Assembly: GCA_918026815.1 (NCBI GenBank) | Contig: CAKJVC010000012.1 | Span: 1,736,001-1,800,000, forward strand | Length of the DNA stretch: 64,000 bases | Reading direction: 5' to 3' | From: Chalara sp. BL73 | Taxonomy: Eukaryota > Ascomycota > Leotiomycetes > Helotiales | In this document: positions 57,069 through 64,000 of the stretch, in pieces | How the letters are laid out: each line of letters opens with the position of its first letter | Position numbering within the stretch: the first letter of the stretch is position 1 | Position numbers and translations under genes: made by a program | Notes under the pieces: generated by a model | Seen by the model: the letters and a program-made list of their open reading frames with translations, nothing else | Told to the model about the DNA's origin: nothing | Database searches by the model: none

Positions 57069-57132
57069 GGGTCCCAATACATATACCACTATGGTAGGTT
57101 TATAATTTGCTTAGGTAAGCGCTCAAAACCTA

Positions 57133-57990
57133 CCACCCCACCACACAGGGCAACAAGCCTGTAATTACAGGGCAACCAGCCTGTAAACATAAAGCAACAA
57201 GCCTGTACACACAGAACAACCAGCCTGTAAACACAGGACAACTAGCCTATAAGCACAGAACAACCAGCCTGTAAAACACAACGTGACTAGCTTGTAAAAA
57301 CGCGATTATAAACCTGAAATAATTTTATTTGTGTATAATTCTATTTATAGCTTTAAAAAGGTTTTTTTTTGATGTTAAACTTTTGAGTATGCTTTATGTA
57401 AGCTCGTGACTGATTTTGCGAGGTTTTTGAACTGTAACAATCGGTATGCCCAGGGCACGGCACGGAGGTCATGATACAAGAGCAAGGAGTGATGATCAGG
57501 GTATGAAGGGTTTCAGACCCAATACGGGGTAGAGTCGGAATCGCCTATATAAAGGCCTGTTCCTATTCTCTACAGCTCCTCATGTTTTTGTATCCTTAGT
57601 ACTTTAGACCTATAAGGCAATCACTATCAGCCTATTGTACGCACTCCCATATGCCTCTATTCTAGCCAGTGATTCCTTGCGTCGTTACATGAACGAAAGT
57701 TGATTGCTACAGTCACATTAACAAAACACAGTTTTTTGTCAATTATTGTATAAAATAAATCAACCAATACGAAAATCATAATAATACTGTTTTGCTTAAG
57801 TTTAAATTGATTTGTGAAACTAGTTTTAAAAGCAATATATAGTTGTACTACAAGTTTGTAATCGCGTTTTTACAGGCTGATTGCTTTGTAAATACAGGCT
57901 GGTTGCTTTGTGTTTTAAAGGCTAGTTGTTCTTTGTTTACAGGCTGGTTGCCCTGTAATTACAGGCTTGTTGCCCTGTGTGGTGGGGTGG
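57133..57990. mobile_element. MITE-like element inside the pogo terminal repeat
   Basis: 858 bp, TA duplication (57131-57132, 57991-57992). The terminal inverted repeats start CCACCCCACCACACAGGGC, are near-identical for about 57 bp, and continue as subterminal arrays of RGCAACNAGCCTGTAAWYACA-like units (57140-57310 and 57850-57985). No coding sequence. It is itself interrupted by an LTR. Confidence 0.88.
57433..57689 (+). mobile_element. Solo LTR, innermost of the nest
   Basis: TGTAACAATCGG..CGTCGTTACA, 257 bp, perfect 5-bp duplication TGAAC (57428-57432, 57690-57694). A TATA-type sequence CCTATATAAAGGCC lies in the middle, as expected for an LTR promoter. Confidence 0.87.
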
Positions 57991-58126
57991 TAACGTACCC
58001 GATAGGTCAGTGGAACAGACATGTCAGTGAAACAGTACCCCTGCAACCACCACCACTTTTTGCCCTTTGAATCACGATTATATTACAACTACTTAAAATA
58101 TCGATTTACGGATTGAAATAATTGAT

Positions 58127-60045
58127 TTATTGACGATCAGGGCATGTACGAGCAGTGTGCTTTAGCGATTTACACATACTACACTTCGCTGGGGCACGTG
58201 TACGTGCCGGAGCTACGTTTTGATCAACTATTTGATTTACAACTTTAATTTCAGCTGTAGCTTGATTCAACTCATTTTGAACTTCTGAAACCCGTAAAAC
58301 ACTTTTTTTGCGTACAAATGATTTCTTTACAGCTTTCTTTTTTTTAACTTTTTCATTTGCGGCCCGTAATTGTCGATTCTTAGCCGCAAGAAAAGTAGCA
58401 TAGTGCATGGCCAATTGGCATCCTTTAATAAGCTGATTTACAGCTTGAACTGTAAAACTAGGTGGGCTTTGCGTACGATATCGAATCGATTTTTGAACAA
58501 TTTCGGTTTGCAATTGCAATTTAACGATATTATGAAGTGTTTCGAACGTCCAGGCTACAGTAAGCTCTGTAGTAAGTAAAAAAGTCGACGTACGAAGCCG
58601 TACATATAGCTGATTTAATACTTGATCTAGATCAAAAAAAACTAATCCAGTAATTTTAAATCTACTTTGAATAGTAAAAACAGTAAAAGTTGCTTGTTGT
58701 ACGGATTAATAAAGCTGTAAAAACTCGGTTTTATCAATATAGTTAATACCGACTCGCATTTGCTGTTTTACAGCATTTCCGTAAAAACGCTTTAACACCG
58801 CAAAGCAACTAATATCCAAAAGTTGCAAAATATGTAAAAAATGCGCAAGTATACACAATGAAATAATGCAGTGTTTTTTGCAAAATTAATCGAATTGAAC
58901 TGTAGCATAACTTCCGTGGCCGTCAAGTATCAATAATCGATATGTGCTTTTTATACGATTCCGTATATGCATTTTAAAAACATTTCGCAGCTAAACAAAA
59001 CTTAATTCGTCCGTAGTCTACTCGTTATTACTAACTTTAAGCAACTAAGTTTCCGGCAGATTCTAATACTAACTATATTGATGCATTTGACTTTTTAATA
59101 TAACTGTCACGGCCCTGGCCCTATCTCGAGCTTGGCGCCAAGCACTGCAGAGCTCGGTAGAGCTTAGCCCCTGTTACCACAGGGCTCGGCACTCCAGAGC
59201 TTGGCAACCAACGTTACAGGGCTCGCTTACACTGGCCCCTGGCCAGCATCCTGTATATAAAGCACTGCTCTCCTTCCCTTCTTCTGCCTGTAGTTTGTTC
59301 TCTTCGTTATAACAATTGATAGTTGTTCATACCTTTGCATCCTTCTACCTAGATCCACGGATCGAGATCCCTGTGCAGCTTGAGTTGTTACAATAACTAG
59401 CGAAAGTAGTACGAAGCTTGTAAATTGAATCGACTTTATTACAGTAACTTATTCGCGATTTCCAAACTGTAAAAATACTGTACGAGAATCTGTAGCTGTA
59501 ACTACTTTTAAAGTAAATATTACATTTATTTGAAATTCCGTTTCGTCGAAGTTATAAATATTATTTTCCACAATTCTATACTTTTTAATTGTGTTCCGTA
59601 CAAGTCGAAACTAGCTTCGAATTACTTCAGGATTTTCGCATTTTGCTCGTTGATAGTCATATTTTCGATTATATCGTAATTCAATTTCAGGATATCGACA
59701 TATAAAGTTATGTACTTAGTGTTTCTTTATAGTAAGCTTTTCGTCCGACGCGTTTTGCACGCGTTTCGTAAAAAGAATTTCAGCTATTTGATAAACTAAA
59801 GCTTGTGTCGGAAGCATTCCACGCGTATCTATATCCAATATCCATTGTAAAAGCGCAGTTTCTTCGGTTTCGGTCATTTTGCGTTTGTTGCGATTCGAAA
59901 TAGCTTGCGGGAGAATGCTGTAGTGCTTTCGAGTTAAAGTTACATGCGAAACGTCGTACGACTTTGCGGCGGCCCGTAAGCTTTGAAATTGGCCCTGCTG
60001 GTAAGCCTGAAAAGTGAGAGCTGTTCTACCTTTTTTACTGGCCAT
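58127..60045 (-). pseudogene. pogo-type transposase, RIP-like decay, LTR-interrupted
   Basis: The minus strand starts MASKKGRTALTFQAYQQGQF with a CENP-B-type N-terminus (SLRAAAKSYDVSHVTLTRK) and continues, with stops, through RYNRKYDYQRAKCENPEVI, NIYNFDETEFQ (first D), then after the LTR RLLILDGHGSYA (second D), LQLLDISCF (third D), KSIRYRTQSPPS and the C-terminal zinc-knuckle CSMCKSLKHTARTC. At least three stops lie where homologues have Trp (RW.HNF, DWFRL, REWVTV), i.e. TGG changed to TAG/TAA. The gene is dead; the solo LTR 59105-59392 splits it. Confidence 0.8.
59105..59392 (+). mobile_element. Solo LTR, family 4, copy 2, inside the pogo element
   Basis: TGTCACGGCCCTGG..GAGTTGTTACA, 288 bp, with perfect duplication ATAAC (59100-59104, 59393-59397). 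It includes a TATA-like GTATATAAAGCACTG and matches 49540-49797 reversed. Confidence 0.9.
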
Positions 60046-60456
60046 TTCGAGTGTTGGTTGTAGAATAATTGCAATTCAAAAGGCAAAAAGTGGTGGTGGT
60101 TGCAAGGGTACTGTTTCACTGACATGTCTGTTCCACTGACCTATCGGGTACGTTAGGTTTTGAGCGCTTACCTAAGCAAATTATAAACCTACCATAGTGG
60201 TATATGTATTGGGACCCGGACCTTGATGAGCATCTTACATAATCATATCTCGCGATCAGAGCAGATTTCTCGGTAACATTTCCATCTCACCAAACATCCT
60301 CAATACCTACTCAGTGCCTTTCAAGTCTGCGTGGACGATTACCATCTTCATAGTTACTGCCCGCTATTGTGGCCCTGTGGCGACAACTTCACCGCATCCT
60401 GCACGCTCGTTCCAGCAACCTTGAAGGGGCAGCATCAATGCCGCACCAACCTCACA

Positions 60457-61167
60457 ATGAAATACGTCAAGTGCTTTGAACCGATCGAGTCGGACCCTCA
60501 AATCCTCACCCAACTGATGCACCGTCTTGGCGTCCAGGAGACCTTCTGGTTCGAAGACGTATTAGATTATAAGGAGGAGCCGCAGCAGCCTGCCCTGGCC
60601 CTTATAGCCATATTCCCGGAGTCGCGAAGCGATGAGCTGGGGAAAGCGATAGCCGAGGCCAAGAGAACACCTATAATCGCCGACGATATCAGGTTTCTGA
60701 GACAGACGATCGATAATGCTTGCGGCCTGATTGCAGTTCTTCATTGCGTTCTCAATACGGTTGCAGCCAGCTCCATCAGTAAGACCCCAGATCTGTAGTA
60801 TTTCAAGGAGACTGACGAGCCTGCACAAGGGCACGGCTCCATTCTTTACAATGCTATCCGGTCGGATAAGGGGATTACAGCCTTTCTTGAAGAGTCGAAA
60901 GAGCTCGAAATTGAGTACCGATCAGCTGTGGAGTCGGGCGAGACAGAGATACCTGATGAGATCAAGTATTACTACGTAGCTCTTGTTGGGTGTCAAGATC
61001 ACAATTTATATGAATTGGACGGCGAGCGATCAAATCCTTTAATTAGAGGTTCTTCTTCGAAGATGGGCTATATTTTGAATGAGTCCGAACGGATGGCCCG
61101 GATCATTGATTCATTTTCACACGGAGGCATTGACTGCAGTCTTTACAAATTAAGGCAGTGGAAATGA
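60457..61167 (+). pseudogene. Ubiquitin C-terminal hydrolase (UCH) relic
   Basis: Peptidase C12-type deubiquitinase: CFEPIESDPQILTQLMHRLGV, PALALIAIFPESRSDE and the active-site Cys segment TIDNACGLIAVLHCVLN, then YYYVALVGCQDHNLYELDG (normally HxxxFV.. with the catalytic His, and LYELDG with the Asp). An in-frame TAG at 60796-60798 splits the frame, and the expected catalytic His is Tyr, a change from CAY to TAY. No introns. Both changes are C-to-T type. Likely non-functional; its 3' end overlaps the ankyrin frame on the other strand. Confidence 0.7.
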
Positions 61168-61851
61168 TAATACAACAAGAAAAATGAAAGACTTGCACTT
61201 ACCCACACCAGCTCGGCATAAGATTCTATAGAAATTCTCGTTCTGCGAGAGGTCATGTGCTGATGCTCCGTCGTTCGTCTGTGCATCTAATTCCACACAA
61301 GTACCATGAGTACGCATAATCTCGCGTAGGATATCATAAGATCTCCAAGATGCTGCAACATGCCAAGCTGACCAACCCTCATCATCCCTTGCATTAATAT
61401 CGATGCTTGTGACCAGTAACATCTTCACTACCTCAAGAGACCCTGATGTCAGAGGAGGCGGCGGCCCAGCAATGACAAGATGTAACAGCGGAAATTGGCT
61501 CTGAGAAGACCTTCTATACTGACAGGGGTTGGCACCAAAGCTCAACAGTGTTCTAACTGCATCGGCCATACCGTATTCGATAGCCCACGCAAGAACACTC
61601 CGACCGCGCGAATCTGGCTCGTCGATCGGCTCTGCAAGCGATGCGTATCTCTGTAAGGACTGAAGGTGTCCTCGCAGGCTGAGATTTTCTGGACTGAGAC
61701 CAAGGAGAGTCTTATAAACTGTTGTGAGCTTGTAGCAAGATTGGTGTTCCTCGACAAGGTCTTGGCTAGTCATGTTGCAGAGAAGTCCTACATCAATAAG
61801 AGCTGTTGACTTTAGGTCTCCGCATCTTTCTACCACAGCAGAGTCAGTCAT
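61150..61851 (-). CDS. Ankyrin-repeat protein, fragment
   Basis: The minus strand encodes at least three ankyrin-type units: DEPDSRGRSVLAWAIEYGMADAV, SFPLLHLVIAG-like and SLEVVKMLLV, then DINARDDEGWSAWHVAASWR and a terminal ELDAQTNDGASAHDLSQN. A GTAAGT donor follows GVG at about 61201, so the real gene probably continues into another exon. Upstream (about 61920-61980) another unit, MLVQMGADLNITDEIGK, is read but is separated by stops. Partner and function are unknown. It may be part of a longer degraded gene reaching 62961. Confidence 0.6.
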   Translation of the reverse strand: MTDSAVVERCGDLKSTALIDVGLLCNMTSQDLVEEHQSCYKLTTVYKTLLGLSPENLSLRGHLQSLQRYASLAEPIDEPDSRGRSVLAWAIEYGMADAVRTLLSFGANPCQYRRSSQSQFPLLHLVIAGPPPPLTSGSLEVVKMLLVTSIDINARDDEGWSAWHVAASWRSYDILREIMRTHGTCVELDAQTNDGASAHDLSQNENFYRILCRAGVGKCKSFIFLVVLSFPLP

Positions 61852-63208
61852 CGTATGTATAGGAGCACTGGTGTACTAGATCAGCAGCCACATGGACACA
61901 TTCGGGCTTTGAGTATCTCACTTTCCAATTTCGTCCGTTATATTCAGATCCGCCCCCATCTGAACCAGCATCCTACACATTTGTATCGCCTTTATTGCTC
62001 CATAACACCTCCAACAATAATAACTTGCGTACTATCCAGGTATGTCAGTTATGGCTTCGATGGGTTGGATGGTTCTCCATACATAAAGTAGTCCAAGATT
62101 ATATAGATCAACATCATAAATCGATGCCATGCCCTACTCAAGCAATGCTCAGACGCCGTGAATATCCCCCGATTGTACGTAGATGAAGATCGGTGAATCA
62201 TACTGCACTGTATACCGCGGACGCGTGCTTTTGTTGAATGTTGCTTCGAGCGATACACTATAGCGGTTGCAAGATGAGTCAAACCTGAAGTGATGCGTGC
62301 TTGCATCTTGACTCCGAGAATGTTGAAATAATAGGTTTGTGGAAGCATCTTCGACATCGCCTTCCCGGGGATGTGTTTCGCAGTTGACTAGGTCGATGAC
62401 ATCCTGTAGCGCACTTTCTAGGAAACGGTATAAGATCTCCGTCCTTCTTAACGTTTTGTCAATAAATCTTAATATCCTCTGGATAAGAGCTCGGTATCAA
62501 ATTGTGGAGTGGCGCAAATCATTGTGTTCTAAAACGAAGTTGAGGTCGTGAAGGTCTTCTTTGGATGGGGGACATGAGAAATTGATGATGGCCAGGAGGC
62601 TAGGCATTTGTGAGAGTGTACTCCACGAAGCTAGTCCCGACTCACACGTTTCGAAACCGTCTTGCTGATATTGTTGTTATGACTGGAAATCTCATTTCTA
62701 GCCCGTAGACAAGCCGTAAGGTTGCGAATAGCACGACATCGCGAGTCCTTGCGTGTTGCTTTGTCGCAGCCAATGTGGCGCTCGATTGCTCGATAGAGAA
62801 CTACAAACCACAATTCCGAAATAATGCTGCGCAGCGGCTCGCATTAGCTTCGTTTCCGGAGGGATAGTAATAGAAGCTGCATCTGCAGCCTCCATTTTTT
62901 CTAATGCAGCATACAGACCGTCTTCGTTTAGCAGTGATGCGAGGAATTTGATGCTGGGCATATCAAAATTCTATCGACAAAGCCGAAGAGAATCGAACGG
63001 CGAAGGTTATAGAAAGAGCGAAAATAAGGAGGAAGTGCAGGAAAGGCGAAGGGCGAGTAAGCTTCGACTTCTAAAATGCGTCTGCCAAGCGCTTGCCTAA
63101 GTCATTGGGTGAAAAAAGAGCAACTGTCAGGGTTGGATGAGATGGGGGAGATCGATGTGCAGGAAAGGCGAAAAGTGTCGATGTTGATAATGTTGGTGGT
63201 GGGGCAGC
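61852..63208. other. Degenerate upstream part of ankyrin locus
   Basis: On the minus strand a possible first exon MPSIKFLASLLNEDGLYAAL (62961 downwards) and an ankyrin unit at about 61970-61920 can be read, but frames between them are broken and splice sites unclear. I cannot support a complete gene. Confidence 0.4.
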
Positions 63209-63243
63209 ATGACAACCCTGACTTTCGCCTTTCCTGCACATCG
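63153..63243. repeat. 22-bp perfect inverted repeat (hairpin)
   Basis: Arms 63153-63174 (CGATGTGCAGGAAAGGCGAA..) and 63222-63243, 47-nt loop; an outer 10-bp pair GTCAGGGTTG / CAACCCTGAC (63127-63136, 63213-63222) is also inverted. It overlaps the start of the following open frame. Confidence 0.75.
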
Positions 63244-63685
63244 CCGCCGCACTTTACTCTCTAGCGCCACTTCCACCCTGAACACGTCAGTCTCAACCGT
63301 GAATACAGCTTTTACGCCAGCTAATGATTACCCAAAACCATCAGTGCCATCGCAAACAAGAGTATTAGTCGAATGCAACCTATCCGACATATTCGGGCTT
63401 GAGATTGTTCATCCTCCCGAAGGCGGCCGGCCCAATGAATGCACCGCAGAGGCCGAGGTGGATAAGCTCGGCACCGTGGTGGTGCCGAAGTGCAGGATGA
63501 ACGCCGAGGAGTTCCTTCCCACGGGGTGGCCCGGCCCCCTCCAGCCTGACGACAGTGAGCCTCCCGCAGGCCAAACATGGGCGAAGAAGGTTGGCGAGTC
63601 CCACAAGGTTTTTATTAACAAGCCGGTCAGTACTGCAGGAGAGCTGGTCGACGAGTTGGTCCGCCAGGGGATCTTCAAATACTGA
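63209..63685 (+). CDS. Unrecognised small protein
   Basis: 158 codons from ATG 63209 (FAFPAHRRRTLLSSATSTL N-terminus, basic and Ser/Thr-rich) to TGA, more GC-rich than surroundings after 63400. Segments LVECNLSDIFGLEIVHPPEGG and VFINKPVSTAGELVDELVRQ look like real coding sequence, but I recognise no domain. The start lies in a hairpin repeat, so the true N-terminus is uncertain. The antisense strand is also open here. Confidence 0.45.
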   Translation: MTTLTFAFPAHRRRTLLSSATSTLNTSVSTVNTAFTPANDYPKPSVPSQTRVLVECNLSDIFGLEIVHPPEGGRPNECTAEAEVDKLGTVVVPKCRMNAEEFLPTGWPGPLQPDDSEPPAGQTWAKKVGESHKVFINKPVSTAGELVDELVRQGIFKY

Positions 63686-64000
63686 GTGTACACAGACAGC
63701 TCAGCCACCCACTACAACAAACTTTGGAGCACGGTTCGCATCTGCGGAGCGGTTGGGTTACTGACCTTTCTCATCCACAGTCATTACTATCGCTCTTCCG
63801 CTCCCATCCTAGCAGTCTTACCACCAGTTTAAATCCATACTGCTCCCTCTATGTATCGAATTAAAGATAATATATTTGTGCTTTGCCTTCTGATGCCTGT
63901 GTGCCTTGTGTGAGTGATTTTGTACTTATCCCAAACAGCCTGGCTGAACATAGGGTCTCCTGTGAAGTAGGTGGTTGCTACATTTTATTTAAAAAGGGAT
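63686..64000. other. Right end, nothing recognised
   Basis: AT-rich 3' flank to the window edge; no gene or repeat recognised. Confidence 0.4.

Larger units (their letters stand above)
57069..60217 (-). mobile_element. Decayed pogo-type element with about 140-bp inverted repeats
   Basis: Inverted arms GGGTCCCAATACATATACC.. at 57069-57130 plus 57991-58072 (interrupted by an insertion) and at 60075-60217. A 9-bp direct repeat GGACCTTGA flanks the arms (57060-57068, 60218-60226). Alternatively the element ends at CATATACC inside TA duplications, which would suit a pogo transposase but requires a palindromic target. Contains a degenerate transposase (58127-60045), an inner element and two solo LTRs. 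Confidence 0.8.

Noticed and set aside
1..64000. CRISPR arrays, bacterial operons, rRNA and tRNA genes
   Set aside because: No regularly spaced repeats of that type, no Shine-Dalgarno-organised genes and no convincing tRNA T-loop/acceptor pairs were noticed by eye; a tRNA scan would be decisive.

Overview
The window is nuclear DNA of a filamentous ascomycete (Pezizomycotina). The evidence is genes split by many 45-60 bp GT-AG introns, and families typical of these fungi: hydrolase-NB-ARC-TPR and NACHT-WD40 NLRs, a LysM protein beside a killer-toxin-like GH18 chitinase, F-box and CmcJ/AsaB-like proteins, and pogo and Tc1 transposons. I cannot name a genus. Many genes are broken, often by C:G-to-T:A type changes, and intergenic space is full of solo LTRs. 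It reads as an accessory, repeat-rich compartment.

Layout. 0-8.2 kb: the 3' end of an APH-like phosphotransferase, a broken DUF6914-like gene, a WD40 fragment, two solo LTRs, a kinase-family-like pseudogene carrying an in-frame LTR, and a truncated Tc1-type transposase. 8.4-16.7 kb: three metabolic genes in one direction, namely an OPT oligopeptide transporter (an LTR sits at its stop codon), a glutamine-synthetase-like enzyme and an Arp1-like amidase. 17-26.4 kb: a CorA-like Mg2+ channel, a CmcJ/AsaB-like oxidoreductase and a complete alpha/beta-hydrolase-NB-ARC-TPR NLR of about 1151 aa. 27-40 kb: a divergent pair. On the minus strand is a multi-LysM protein split by an intact pogo/Fot1-type transposon. 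On the plus strand is a 17-exon chitinase of about 1734 codons that is one nucleotide out of frame in exon 4. 40-46.6 kb: an F-box protein, an HNH endonuclease-like protein, a decayed amidase and an NB-ARC fragment cut by an LTR. 46.6-51.2 kb: unassigned DNA and LTR debris, including two LTRs tail to tail. 51.8-56.7 kb: a second HNH paralogue whose C-terminus is supplied by an LTR, then a NACHT-WD40 NLR. 57-60.2 kb: a degraded pogo element holding a MITE-like element that holds a solo LTR, plus another LTR. 60.4-64 kb: a UCH pseudogene, ankyrin remains and an unrecognised small gene.

How the genes relate. The LysM/chitinase pair is an arrangement known for subgroup C fungal chitinases; here each member has an independent disabling lesion. 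The transporter, glutamine-synthetase-like enzyme and amidase could form a peptide/amide nitrogen-use group, which is inference only. NLRs and their fragments (22.5, 46.1, 53.5 and 2.5 kb) and the two HNH paralogues form a rapidly evolving accessory set. Exon models come from reading splice sites and phase by eye. No database search or base-composition calculation was done.
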